From contig LDXR01000012.1 of NCBI GenBank assembly GCA_001443495.1, forward strand, positions 1 to 64,000: a stretch of 64,000 nt of DNA. The letters are read 5' to 3'. A program made the position numbers and the translations under genes. The DNA comes from a candidate division NC10 bacterium CSP1-5. GTDB lineage: Bacteria; Methylomirabilota; Methylomirabilia; Methylomirabilales; CSP1-5. The stretch's first letter is position 1, and every line of letters begins with the position of its first letter. The notes under the pieces were generated by a model. It had not been told where the DNA came from, did not search any database, and worked only from the letters and a program-made list of their open reading frames with translations. Shown piece by piece: positions 18,628-26,247 of this stretch.

Positions 18628-18860
18628 TTATTCTATCACGACTTGCAGTTTCTCGGCATTGAAGTTACGGCCGGGCCGTCCGACGCATCAGCACCTTGAC
18701 AGGGAGGCGTGAGGGCGCCACAATTTGCCCTCCGACGATTTCACAGACCACCCTCCTCCGGCTCTCCGCATAGGGAAGGAGGAGAAGGCTTTTCCTTTGG
18801 CATCCATGGGCGAAGTTGCTAAGATAATCTGCCGAGGTCATCATCCTGCGGAGTGCCGTC
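18628..18860. other. intergenic region between divergent genes
   Basis: This 233-bp stretch contains a plus-strand promoter (listed separately). On the minus strand a 58-codon frame, 18841-18665, begins with ATG and encodes a basic peptide with LLLLPYAESRRRVVCE. It has only a weak AGGA ahead of it and I cannot support it as a gene. Confidence 0.4.
18797..18825 (+). promoter_or_regulatory. sigma-70 promoter before the HtrA-like gene
   Basis: TTGGCA (18797-18802) and TAAGAT (18820-18825) are 17 bp apart. The leader would be about 30 nt and ends with a GCGGAG ribosome-binding site before the ATG at 18861. Confidence 0.6.
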
Positions 18861-19760
18861 ATGGATGCGCCACCCGAGTTGGTCAATGGGGTCCTCCCCG
18901 CCGTGGTCAGTATCGAGGCGGCGGTCAAGCCGGGCCATCCCTCCACAGTGGTCCTGGGGACCGAGCGGAGAGGCACCGGGGTCATTGTGGATACCGGGGG
19001 ATATCTCCTGACGGTAAACTATGTGGTGATCGGGGCATACCGTCTTGGCGTGGGCCTGACGGATGGCCGGCGCTTTCAGGCGCATCTGGTGGCGCGCGAC
19101 TTTGACAGCGGCCTGGCCCTCCTCAAGATTCCACCCCAGGATCTTCCCGTAGTGCGTCTCGGCTCCTCGATGGACATTATCCTGGGACAGCCGGTGTTCC
19201 TCCTGGCCGCGACCGGGACGGTCGAGCGGCGCGTGGCCGAGGGGTTCATCTCCTATCTCGGAGAGTTCGACACCCACTGGGAGTACATGCTCTCGAAGGC
19301 GATCGGGGTGACGATTCAAAACCCAGGCCTCGGCGGGGCTCCCCTCTTTGACCTGGCCGGGCGTGTGGTCGGCATCGCTGCGTTCAACGTCTCCGAGGTG
19401 GCGCGCACGACGATCGCGATTCCGGTGGAGCTGTATCAGCTCAACCGGACGGAACTCTTGGAATTCGGTCAGGTCGTGAGCCGGCCGGTGCGGGCGTGGA
19501 TCGGAGCGCATCTGCAACCGACAGACCGCGGGGTGATGGTGGCGGGGTTGGTCCCCGGAGGGCCGGCAGAGGCGGCGGGGATCCGGGAGGGGGACATCAT
19601 CATCGCCGTGGACTACTGTTCGGTGGAGACCCGGCCCGACTTGTACGAGGAGCTGTGGAAGAAACGGGCCCACGACAAGGTGGTCCTCAAGATCCTTCGC
19701 GAAGAGCAGGTCATCGTCATTGAGGTGGTCAGCGGGAGTCGCGAGGATTTCTATAAGTAA
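18861..19760 (+). CDS. HtrA/DegP-like trypsin-PDZ protein lacking catalytic residues
   Basis: The 299-residue protein follows the HtrA plan: a trypsin-like domain (about 1-195) and one PDZ domain (about 205-295, with GLVPGGPAEAAGIREGDIIIAVD). The catalytic positions are changed. LTNNHVV has become LTVNYVV, so the active His is Tyr, and the GNSGGP loop has become GLGGAPL, so the Ser is gone. The Asp region RDFDSGLALLKI is kept. There is no signal peptide or membrane anchor, so the protein is probably cytoplasmic. It is likely a non-proteolytic binding protein. The next gene, bshB1, starts 36 bp later. Confidence 0.9.
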   Translation: MDAPPELVNGVLPAVVSIEAAVKPGHPSTVVLGTERRGTGVIVDTGGYLLTVNYVVIGAYRLGVGLTDGRRFQAHLVARDFDSGLALLKIPPQDLPVVRLGSSMDIILGQPVFLLAATGTVERRVAEGFISYLGEFDTHWEYMLSKAIGVTIQNPGLGGAPLFDLAGRVVGIAAFNVSEVARTTIAIPVELYQLNRTELLEFGQVVSRPVRAWIGAHLQPTDRGVMVAGLVPGGPAEAAGIREGDIIIAVDYCSVETRPDLYEELWKKRAHDKVVLKILREEQVIVIEVVSGSREDFYK

Positions 19761-19796
19761 TTGGGCGCACGGCTCAGTGTGTTGGACGGGAGAACG

Positions 19797-20516
19797 ATGG
19801 GGCGTGCGTTAGATTTTCTCGCCTTTGGGGCGCATCCCGATGACGCCGAGATCGGGGCTGGGGCCTTTCTCCTCAAGATGAAGGCGCGTGGATATCGGAC
19901 GGGGATCGTCAGCCTTACCGAAGGGGATATGGGGGCGGGGACCCGCACGGTCCGGAGACGGGAGGCGGCGGCGGCGGCCAGAGTCCTGGAGCTGGATGTC
20001 TTCGAGATCCTTCGCCTGGGGGATACCCGCCTCGAGGATAATCTCACGAACCGGAGGCAGGTCGCCTCCCTCATCCGCAAGTATCGCCCCAGGATCGTGC
20101 TGGCGCCCCATTACGGTGTGGAGCCGGGGCGAGGACGGGGACACGCCGACCACATTGCGGCCGGCCATCTCGTGACCCACGCCGCCAACTTCGCCCACCT
20201 GGAAAAGTTTCCCGCAGGCGGGCGGCCCCACGCGGTGCAAAAGATCCTCTACTACTTCATGATCCCCTTTGAGCGCCCCTCCTTCATCGTTCCCGTGGAC
20301 GAGGAGCTGCCGCGGGCCCTTGAAGCCGTCAACGCCCACAGGTCCCAGTTCGGCCGGCCGGGGTACCGGTCGGTCCCTGGCCGCCTCGAGGCCGTGGCCC
20401 GCTATTTCGGTCTCCTCATCGGTTGCACCTACGGCCAGGCCTTCTACACTCAGGAGATCTTTCGGATCGACGATCCCCTGCTCCTTTTCCAGAGGCCCAA
20501 CCATGGGGAGGAATAA
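19797..20516 (+). CDS. bshB1: PIG-L family deacetylase, BshB1-like (bacillithiol synthesis)
   Basis: This 239-residue enzyme of the PIG-L/LmbE family most resembles BshB1, which deacetylates GlcNAc-malate in bacillithiol synthesis. The zinc motif AHPDDAEIGAGAFL is near residue 11 and the second metal motif is GHADHIAAG near 113. ATG 19797 was chosen over an upstream TTG because GGACGGGAGA precedes it and the family begins at this point. bshA and bshC are not in the window, so the thiol product is inferred from family only. Confidence 0.88.
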   Translation: MGRALDFLAFGAHPDDAEIGAGAFLLKMKARGYRTGIVSLTEGDMGAGTRTVRRREAAAAARVLELDVFEILRLGDTRLEDNLTNRRQVASLIRKYRPRIVLAPHYGVEPGRGRGHADHIAAGHLVTHAANFAHLEKFPAGGRPHAVQKILYYFMIPFERPSFIVPVDEELPRALEAVNAHRSQFGRPGYRSVPGRLEAVARYFGLLIGCTYGQAFYTQEIFRIDDPLLLFQRPNHGEE

Positions 20517-20522
20517 CAGTTC

Positions 20523-20603
20523 GGCTGTTGGCAGTCAGCCGTCAGCCCGCTGACAGGCGACGTGCTCCTGAGAGCTGATAGCTGACCGCTTTACGTCAGC
20601 GGT
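20523..20603. repeat. inverted degenerate-tandem element, theme GTCAGC
   Basis: The left arm (20523-20554) has GCAGTCAGCCGTCAGCC-type units. The right arm (20571-20603) has GAGCTGATAGCTGACCGC units in the opposite sense. The element fills the gap between the convergent bshB1 and YdjM-like genes and overlaps the latter's last codons. It could act as a bidirectional hairpin terminator. Confidence 0.6.
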
Positions 20604-21000
20604 GCAGAAAAAATGCCACGGCCACTCTGCCCGCCATCACCAGCAAGCCGAGGATGAGGAAGGGCCGCGCGAGGAAACGCGGGAGAATGAGGATGAGGAC
20701 GATCCCGATAATGGCGGTCACCTTGAAGAAGGGATCTCGCCACCAGAAGAGGCCCAGGGCGTAGTCGTAAGATGAGAGGGGGGCGAGAGGACGGAGGGGG
20801 TAGCGGGGCAGGGCGTCGAGAGCCAGGTGGGTGAGTCCTCCGACGAAGGCGTAGAGCACGAGGACAAGGGGGGAGCGCTTTTTCGAAGAGACGGTGATGA
20901 GCCCCGCCACTGCCACTGAAAGAAGGGTCACGCCTACCAGGGTATGGGTGAGCGTCCGGTGCTGCTCGAAGTAGAGGCGAGGATCGATGCGCGGCGGCAT
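20596..21000 (-). CDS. YdjM/DUF457-like membrane hydrolase, short N-terminus
   Basis: The 134-residue protein has about four membrane helices and the family motifs FEQHRTLTHTLVG near residue 11 and GGLTHLALDALPRYPLRPLAP near 53, with the metal-binding His and Asp residues. Typical members have about 30 extra N-terminal residues with a first helix and GxxLPDxD motif before HRxxTH. These are absent here, so the gene looks shortened at its 5' end. A small ORF fragment on the other strand (20987-21100) meets it at the same point, which suggests a rearrangement junction. Confidence 0.8.
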   Translation of the reverse strand: MPPRIDPRLYFEQHRTLTHTLVGVTLLSVAVAGLITVSSKKRSPLVLVLYAFVGGLTHLALDALPRYPLRPLAPLSSYDYALGLFWWRDPFFKVTAIIGIVLILILPRFLARPFLILGLLVMAGRVAVAFFLHR

Positions 21001-21207
21001 CTCGCACGAGGAATATGACGAGATTCTCCACGCGGTGGCCGGCTGCCTTGAAGGGGAGTCGCCCCGGACGCTCTATCTCCTCGAGAATCTCTCCCGCTGA
21101 TGGCTGACCGCGGACGGCTCGACTGAGCGGTTCGACATGGCTCACCGTCCTGAGCTGGTCGAAGGACTCGCCGACATCTGCTGACGACTGAAAGACGGAG
21201 GGACGCG
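21001..21207. other. intergenic region with an ORF tail and repeats
   Basis: On the plus strand 20987-21100 is an open frame of 37 codons (starting MRGGISHEEYDEIL) that overlaps the YdjM-like start and has no clear ribosome-binding site. It may be the tail of a lost gene. From 21097 the sequence turns into CTGATGGCTGACCGC-type repeat units and contains a palindrome, listed separately. GGAGGGACGCG before 21208 is the ribosome-binding site of the next gene. Confidence 0.35.
21131..21163. repeat. interspersed palindrome TTCGAC..GCTCA / TGAGC..GTCGAA
   Basis: TTCGAC (21131-21136) pairs with GTCGAA (21158-21163), and GCTCA (21140-21144) pairs with TGAGC (21151-21155), around the loop CCGTCC. Palindromes of this TTCGACAGGCTCA-like kind are common interspersed repeats in many environmental bacterial genomes. 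Confidence 0.65.
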
Positions 21208-21420
21208 ATGACGCCACAAGAGATCAGACGGCACGTCGGCAAGCGGGTGACCCTAAAGCTCAGGGCCGACGCCCCCGGGGGACCGACCGTGACAGGGCGC
21301 CTGGTGGGGACCCTGGAGGCGGCGGACGGCCTGGTCATCTACGTCGAACCTGAAGGCTCATCCCGCAACCAGAGCCTCACGGTGCATTATCATCATATCG
21401 TGAGCCTGAACCCTTCCTGA
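21208..21420 (+). CDS. small beta-rich protein of unknown function
   Basis: This 70-residue protein is short and basic. The alternating pattern, with RVTLKLRADAPG, VTGRLVGTLEAADGLVIYV and LTVHYHHIVSLNPS, resembles a small beta-barrel of Sm/SH3-like kind. No catalytic motif or Cys is present. It has a good GGAGGGACGCG ribosome-binding site ahead of the ATG. It stands alone between repeats and the PAS gene. I do not recognise a named family. Confidence 0.75.
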   Translation: MTPQEIRRHVGKRVTLKLRADAPGGPTVTGRLVGTLEAADGLVIYVEPEGSSRNQSLTVHYHHIVSLNPS

Positions 21421-21473
21421 CGGAACGGGGGCCCCGGGATGCGGGAGGGCTTTCCCGAGAGGGGAGGTGGACC

Positions 21474-21911
21474 GTGTCGATGTATGAGCGAATCGTCCGG
21501 GAGGCAGCGGACGCGATCGTGCTGGCTGGCCCGGACGGGAAGATCACGCTGTGGAACCCGGGGGCCGAGCGGATGTTCGGATTCACCGCGGCCGAGGCCC
21601 TCGGGCAGTCCTTAGACCTGATCATCCCTGAGAAATACAGAGAGCGGCACTGGAACGGTTTTCATCAAGTCATGCGAACCGGAAAGACCGACTACGGTGA
21701 TCAGGTCCTGCGGGTCCCGGCTCTCAGGAAGGACGGGAGCCGATTCTCCATTGCGTTCACGGTCGGGTTGCTGAAAAAGACCGATGGGCAGGTGGAGGGG
21801 ATCTTCGCTGTAATGCGCGATGACACCGAGGCCTTCAACACGCAAAAGACGCTTCGGGACCGGGTCAAGGAGCTGGAGCAGGCCCTGGAGGGGGCGAAAG
21901 CGAAGCGGTGA
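21474..21911 (+). CDS. stand-alone PAS-domain sensor protein
   Basis: The 145-residue protein is almost entirely one PAS domain: YERIVREAADAIVLAGPDGKITLWNPGAERMFGF at the start, then the PAC region IFAVMRDDTEAFN near residue 107, and a short C-terminal helix. The family often binds heme, flavin or small ligands, but no ligand residue can be assigned. There is no kinase, GGDEF or HTH output domain attached, so it may act as a regulatory partner. The start may be GTG 21474 or ATG 21480; GAGGGGAGGTGG precedes both. Confidence 0.9.
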   Translation: MSMYERIVREAADAIVLAGPDGKITLWNPGAERMFGFTAAEALGQSLDLIIPEKYRERHWNGFHQVMRTGKTDYGDQVLRVPALRKDGSRFSIAFTVGLLKKTDGQVEGIFAVMRDDTEAFNTQKTLRDRVKELEQALEGAKAKR

Positions 21912-21934
21912 AAGGCCGGGGTTGCAAGAATCTA

Positions 21935-21964
21935 TTGACTCGCGGCGGATGGACAGGGTATAGC
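21935..21964 (+). promoter_or_regulatory. sigma-70 promoter of the HU gene
   Basis: TTGACT (21935-21940) and TATAGC (21959-21964) are separated by 18 bp. The leader to the HU ATG would be about 48 nt and includes an AAGGGAGGA ribosome-binding site. Confidence 0.65.
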
Positions 21965-22018
21965 TTTCACCGGCGGGAAGCGGGGTTGGGTTAAACACTC
22001 ACGACAAGGGAGGACGGA

Positions 22019-22306
22019 ATGGCAAAGATGATAACGAAGGCACAGCTTGTCGGACGTCTGGCGGAGAAGGCGAAGATTACCAAAGGCAACGCGGCAGCGA
22101 TCCTCGATGAGATCGCCTCCCTGGCGGCGAAGGAAGCGAAGAACGGCTTTGTCATCCCGGGGGTCGGCAAGGTGGTCCTCGTCAACCGGAAGGCGCGCAT
22201 GGGTCGCAACCCCCAGACCGGCCAGCCCCTCAGGATTCCTGCCAAGCGGGTGGTCCGCATCCGGATCGCGAAGGCGCTGAAGGACGCCGTCCTGGGCCGG
22301 AAATAA
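22019..22306 (+). CDS. HU-family DNA-binding protein
   Basis: HU proteins bend and compact DNA. The 95-residue protein starts with KMITKAQLVGRLAEKAKITK, keeps the conserved FVIPGVGKVVLVNRKARMGRNPQTG arm region near residues 43-67 (with the intercalating Pro in the NPQTG turn), and ends with RIAKALKDAVLGRK. It is a lone gene with its own promoter and a strong AGGGAGGA ribosome-binding site. Confidence 0.95.
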   Translation: MAKMITKAQLVGRLAEKAKITKGNAAAILDEIASLAAKEAKNGFVIPGVGKVVLVNRKARMGRNPQTGQPLRIPAKRVVRIRIAKALKDAVLGRK

Positions 22307-22422
22307 TCCCCTCCGGAACACAGGGGAGGGCATCGGACTTGCTTCGGCGGGAGAGGATTGCACCCGGGGGTTCAGGGCGCCCCGATGCAGGCCGGGCTGG
22401 CTCGCCTGGACCTCTGGGGTCG

Positions 22423-23091
22423 CTACTGTGCCAGCGCTCGGTAGAGGGTATCCCAGTAGAGAAGCTCGTAGCCCTGGAGCATGCGGGCTGCCTGCTTTAT
22501 CTTCGGGGGCTCGACCCCTCGATTGAGCCCCTCCTGGATCACCCGCAGGGCCCGCTCCTCGAAACCCGGCGGCAGGTCGCTGAAGAGATTAAAGAAACCG
22601 ACGTCCCCATCCTTCATCTGGTATCGCGCCTTCAGCGCCTGGCTCATCCGGGCGCAGTTCGACCCCCACGCTTCGAGATTCACCAGGAAGGCGGCGGCAA
22701 ACTCGGCGCACGAGCCGAAGAGGGCGAGCCAGGCGACATAGGCACTGTACGCGAATGCCCCGGGGATCGGCTCGGCACCCGTGAGGTCGCCCGCCGGCAT
22801 AGCCAGGGCGGTGGCGAACGTCTCGAGGGCTTCCAGGGCCCCCCGTTCTCCCTGGATACCTCCCCAGAAGAACTCCCGCGTTTCGGCGGAGTCCGCCTTG
22901 ACAATCACAAGGGCCATCGCGCGGAGATCGCTGCCGATGATGTGGTACTGCTGGCCCGCGAACCGACGGAGCTCCTCTCGCGAGACCGCTCCGGCCGCTA
23001 GGGCGTCCAGGTAGGGATGCCGGCGGATCTCTGCCTCGACCGCCTGAAGTTCCTGCCGCGTCTCTTCCACGAGGTGACGTGCATCCACCAT
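22423..23091 (-). CDS. TenA/PqqC-like (heme-oxygenase fold) protein
   Basis: The 222-residue all-helical protein resembles the TenA/thiaminase II and PqqC superfamily. The pattern RHPYLDALAAGAVSREELRRFAGQQYHI near residues 23-50 is the typical first active-site helix region. The classical thiaminase II cysteine is not clearly present, so salvage of thiamin pyrimidine cannot be claimed. There is a Cys in LFGSCAEFAAAF near 127. No thi genes are adjacent. It is 14 bp upstream, on the same strand, of a hypothetical membrane protein's 3' end. Confidence 0.8.
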   Translation of the reverse strand: MVDARHLVEETRQELQAVEAEIRRHPYLDALAAGAVSREELRRFAGQQYHIIGSDLRAMALVIVKADSAETREFFWGGIQGERGALEALETFATALAMPAGDLTGAEPIPGAFAYSAYVAWLALFGSCAEFAAAFLVNLEAWGSNCARMSQALKARYQMKDGDVGFFNLFSDLPPGFEERALRVIQEGLNRGVEPPKIKQAARMLQGYELLYWDTLYRALAQ

Positions 23092-23105
23092 GATGGGTGC
23101 CTCCT

Positions 23106-23726
23106 TCAGGAGCCGAGGTCCCTTGCTCCCTCTCGCGCGCCCTGACGATCGACCGCCTCGAAGGCGGCGGTGAGCTCCTCCTTCAGTCTCTCCACAGCCG
23201 CGGTGTGGGCCGACTCCACCTGCGTCATTTGCCGGGTGGTGCTCAGAGTTCGGAGCATCATGATGAAGAAGGCGATGAGGCCCAGACCGATCCCCCCCAC
23301 TGTGGCATAGGGGAGGCCGATCCCTCGCTCGACGAGGTAGCCGAGCGTCGCGCCGACTAAAACCGTCGTGGCCGAGATTTTCAGGGTCTGGGCGAGGCGC
23401 CGTGGAGAACCCATCTCGGCGTCGTAGGATCGATAGGCCTGGAGCAGTTGGCTGTACGCGGGGATCACCTGCAGGGCCGTCTCGCGCTTCTGTCGGAGCA
23501 GTGCGGCCTTCCGCTGCCGCTCCCTGATCGCTTGTTGAAGTTCCTTGGGCAGTTCCTTCATCTCTTCCGCCGACGGCAGGTCGCTCAGACAGGGCCTGAT
23601 CCGCCGGGCAAAGGCCTCTAGGATAGCTGAAACAGCCTCCGCCTCGTCTCCCTTGGCAAAGGCCGCATCGACGGATCGAAAGGTAAGAGCGACGAGCTCC
23701 CGGTTCTCTGCTGTGTCCTGGTCCAC
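23106..23726 (-). CDS. hypothetical two-helix membrane protein with coiled coil
   Basis: The 206-residue protein has a charged helical N-terminal part with KELPKELQQAIRERQRKAAL near residue 57, two closely spaced membrane helices (about 110-155, with TTVLVGATLGYLVERGIG), and a C-terminal helix. I do not recognise the family. Start GTG 23726 is chosen because upstream codons in this frame mirror the divergent phosphatase gene. The predicted promoter would place the transcription start at or very near this GTG, so the mRNA may be leaderless. Confidence 0.75.
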   Translation of the reverse strand: MDQDTAENRELVALTFRSVDAAFAKGDEAEAVSAILEAFARRIRPCLSDLPSAEEMKELPKELQQAIRERQRKAALLRQKRETALQVIPAYSQLLQAYRSYDAEMGSPRRLAQTLKISATTVLVGATLGYLVERGIGLPYATVGGIGLGLIAFFIMMLRTLSTTRQMTQVESAHTAAVERLKEELTAAFEAVDRQGAREGARDLGS

Positions 23727-23732
23727 CCCTTG

Positions 23733-23762
23733 ACTATAGCCCGGGAGGAGTGAAAACCCCAA
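23733..23762 (-). promoter_or_regulatory. possible promoter for the hypothetical membrane protein
   Basis: On the minus strand TTGGGG (23762-23757) and TATAGT (23738-23733) are 18 bp apart. The -10 is good and the -35 weak. The expected +1 falls at about 23726, the GTG start itself. Confidence 0.45.
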
Positions 23763-23872
23763 GCCTTGCCTTTGCGCCTCCGCTGACGTATGGTCAGAAC
23801 GGGAGTTCGCGCGGCGTATTGCACGCGGGTCTTCCTTGCCTCGTGGGCGCGGCCGCTCCGGTAGAGGAACCA

Positions 23873-24646
23873 ATGTCGAGACGGCCTGATCCGGCCATTG
23901 CCCGCATTCGGGCCGTCCATGACGTGTCGGACATCGGCCTGCGGCACGCCATGGAGGACCGCCACGTCCTCGAGATCCGTCCGGAGATCGGCCTCTTCGG
24001 TGGAGTCTACGATGGCCATGGAGGGGTGGAGGCGGCCGAGATCGCGGCGACATCACTCCATCAGGTCTTCTTCGAGGCGCTTGACGCCGGACTTGACCCC
24101 ATCGAGGCATTCCGGCAGTCCTACCGCGTGGTGGAGGGGCGGCTCCAGTGCACGGACAGCGGGGCCACGGCGGCCACGATCTTCTTCCGGAAGGATCAAC
24201 TTTACTTCGCCCACGTGGGGGATGCCGAGATTCTCCTCGCAGGAACCGGACCGACACCCCTCACCCGCCCCCACCGGGTGAACGATCCCTCGGAGCGGTC
24301 CCGCATCATTACGGGAGGGGGGCAGATCGAGGGCGGATATGTGGTCCGGGGCCTCCGGGGGCTCATGCCGACCCGGAGCTTCGGCGACAGCTACTTTCGT
24401 TCCATCGGGGTGATGGCTGTCCCGACCGTGGGAGAGCGGCGGCTCGGTCTCGACGATCGGTTTCTGGTGGTGGCTTGCGACGGCCTCTTTGACGTCTTGG
24501 AGGGAGAGGACATCGTGCGCGTCCTCCACGGGAGTTCTGGGGCTCGGGAGGGGGCCGAGACCCTTCGGAATGAGGTCCTTGCCAGGGGTGGGACAGACAA
24601 TCTGACAATTCTGGTGATCGAATTTGAACCGGGGAGCACCCGATAA
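23873..24646 (+). CDS. PP2C-family serine/threonine protein phosphatase
   Basis: This 257-residue metal-dependent phosphatase has all the PP2C landmarks: MEDRH near residue 26, YDGHGG near 45 (metal-binding Asp-Gly), GATAA, HVGDAEI near 108, TRSFGD near 160, ACDGLFDV near 192 and GTDNLTILV near 240. No regulatory domain or membrane segment is attached. ATG 23873, preceded by GAGGAAC, gives the natural start. A matching serine/threonine kinase gene is not in the window. It is divergent from the hypothetical membrane-protein gene. Confidence 0.95.
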   Translation: MSRRPDPAIARIRAVHDVSDIGLRHAMEDRHVLEIRPEIGLFGGVYDGHGGVEAAEIAATSLHQVFFEALDAGLDPIEAFRQSYRVVEGRLQCTDSGATAATIFFRKDQLYFAHVGDAEILLAGTGPTPLTRPHRVNDPSERSRIITGGGQIEGGYVVRGLRGLMPTRSFGDSYFRSIGVMAVPTVGERRLGLDDRFLVVACDGLFDVLEGEDIVRVLHGSSGAREGAETLRNEVLARGGTDNLTILVIEFEPGSTR

Positions 24647-24649
24647 GTT

Positions 24650-24877
24650 ATGGGACACGGCGCTCCAGCCGGGAGACGGATGCAACCACGTTCGAGCGAT
24701 CGGCCAGCCTTGGCACAGATTCAGGCCGAGGTGATTCATTGTACGCGATGCCCGCGGCTCACCCGGCACCGGGAGCAGGTGGCGGCTCAAAAGGTCCGCC
24801 GCTTGACGCGACCCATGTTTCATGCCATCTTCAAAAAAGCCCGCCGGCTCCTATCCGAGAAAGAGAATCCGGCATGA
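24650..24877 (+). pseudogene. N-terminal fragment of a uracil-DNA glycosylase (family 4/5)
   Basis: The first about 45 residues read ALAQIQAEVIHCTRCPRLTRHREQVA, which is the N-terminal region with the CxxCPRL iron-sulfur ligands of family 4/5 uracil-DNA glycosylases. The following residues depart from the family before the catalytic GxxPGxxE region, and the frame stops at 75 codons. The enzyme would normally be above 180 residues and needs two more Cys ligands. It is therefore a truncated remnant, joined to the lower-GC gene at 24959. Confidence 0.6.
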
Positions 24878-24958
24878 GCGTTGCATCGCCGCGTGGTGGG
24901 TACTCGCGTAGGGGCCCGACGCGCAGAAGGGAGGGCTCCTTCAGAGAGAGGGGAAATC

Positions 24959-25846
24959 ATGGCTGTGATCTTCGTTCCAGCGGAAGTGAGTCGCCTCGAT
25001 AATATCGATCCAAAGGAGATTAGGGTCGTTGAGATACAGATGCCCTATGCCTGTGAAGTCGATGGCCGGACGTACCCGATTGCCGATGAAATGCGGCCGG
25101 GTACCGCCTTTCTCGCAGAGCCTTTTGGCGCGCGGACACAGAAGCTCCAAAAGCGTCTTTATACTCGTTCCAATTGTGCCCTCACCGAGAATCGAATTCT
25201 TCAGACCATCATTAACGACACGCACGATCCGAAGGCGGACACGTCCGTATGGTGGCAAACCGACGAGGTGAGCGTCGGGGACACGATCAACGTTCGGGTC
25301 GAATTCAATGGTGACGGGACCACATTGATCGTGTACGAACACAGGATCAAGGATGACAACAAGAGTCTCAAGCTGGAACCCGATGACTGGTGGCTCGACA
25401 AGAAATTTCTTGGTATTGGGTTCTCGACTGGCGTGACTCCCCTCTTTGCCCACGTCCGGTATCTTGCTGCGCTGAATTTCGGACGAACACGGAAGCATCC
25501 GGGGGCGCACTATGTCCTGATTGTGAGCGTGAAGAATCCGAGACAACTGATGTCTCACGAGGAGTGGCTGGAGCTCGAAAAGAAGTACCCTGAGAATTTC
25601 CGATATCATCCCGTCTTGACCCGCGAATGGCCCGAGGATTGGCCCTATACGCGGGGAAGAATTGTCAAGGCCGAGAAGGGGGCCGATGGGCAGGCAAAGA
25701 TCAACATGAACCCCCTCTTCGGGGTGGTCACCGACATCGAAGAACGGCACATCAGGATGTGCGGGAATGAAACGGCGGAGCTGCAGCTTCGGACCGGGTT
25801 CGAGCAGACGAGAATCCCCGCCAGTTTCAAAGCGGAAGTCTGGTAG
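24959..25846 (+). CDS. FNR-like flavin/NAD(P) oxidoreductase
   Basis: The 295-residue protein ends like ferredoxin-NADP reductases: LGIGFSTGVTPLFAHVRYL near residue 150 is the nucleotide-binding GxGVTP loop, and HIRMCGNETAE near 267 corresponds to the CGN/MIxG motif. The N-terminal half is beta-rich but the usual RxYS flavin motif is not evident. A possible role is to pass NAD(P)H electrons to a ferredoxin or reductase. ATG 24959 is preceded by GAGAGGGGA. Its codon use is visibly more A/T-rich than the neighbours, like the reductase at 1068, so it may have been acquired. Confidence 0.75.
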   Translation: MAVIFVPAEVSRLDNIDPKEIRVVEIQMPYACEVDGRTYPIADEMRPGTAFLAEPFGARTQKLQKRLYTRSNCALTENRILQTIINDTHDPKADTSVWWQTDEVSVGDTINVRVEFNGDGTTLIVYEHRIKDDNKSLKLEPDDWWLDKKFLGIGFSTGVTPLFAHVRYLAALNFGRTRKHPGAHYVLIVSVKNPRQLMSHEEWLELEKKYPENFRYHPVLTREWPEDWPYTRGRIVKAEKGADGQAKINMNPLFGVVTDIEERHIRMCGNETAELQLRTGFEQTRIPASFKAEVW

Positions 25847-25848
25847 GA

Positions 25849-25878
25849 AAAACGGGGGAGAAGCTTGCCTCCTCCCCC
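25849..25878 (-). terminator. intrinsic terminator between convergent genes
   Basis: GGGGGAG (25854-25860) pairs with CTCCCCC (25872-25878) around an 11-nt loop. On the minus strand the stem is followed by GTTTTT, so it fits best as terminator of the small secreted protein gene, and it may also stop plus-strand transcription. Confidence 0.7.
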
Positions 25879-25894
25879 CTGCTGCATGATGCAG

Positions 25895-26146
25895 TTACTT
25901 CTTTGCAGGCTTGATCCCGAGCTTTTCTAGGCCCGCCTCGAACTTCTTTGCCGCCTCCTCACCCTTGCCGTCCTTGAGGAGCTTGTCCCCCTCGCCGCAG
26001 AGCTTCTCGGCATCCTTATTCGGGGTCTTCTTCAGCGCCTCCTGACACTGCTTGGAGAGCTCTGGGGCATGGGCGGCCCACGCCGGGCCGATCGCCACGC
26101 CCACCACGAACGCGAGGGCAACAAACGCACCGAGTGCCTTCTTCAC
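25895..26146 (-). CDS. small secreted/periplasmic protein with signal peptide
   Basis: The 83-residue precursor has a signal peptide (KKALGAFVALAFVVGVAIGPAWA, cleavage likely after AWA) and a mature part of about 60 residues that is Lys/Glu-rich, helical, and has two Cys (SKQCQEAL and EKLCGEGDK), which could form a disulfide. I chose GTG 26146 because AGGAGGTGAT stands just upstream. A GTG three codons earlier lies inside that Shine-Dalgarno. I do not recognise the family. Confidence 0.8.
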   Translation of the reverse strand: MKKALGAFVALAFVVGVAIGPAWAAHAPELSKQCQEALKKTPNKDAEKLCGEGDKLLKDGKGEEAAKKFEAGLEKLGIKPAKK

Positions 26147-26247
26147 AAGTATCACCTCCTCTCCTGGGTCAGGTTCCCCCGGAGTGTCCTTATCGTGCTA
26201 GACGGACGGACCCCCCTTCTGTTCCCAGCGGGCAGGCGGTCCGCCCC

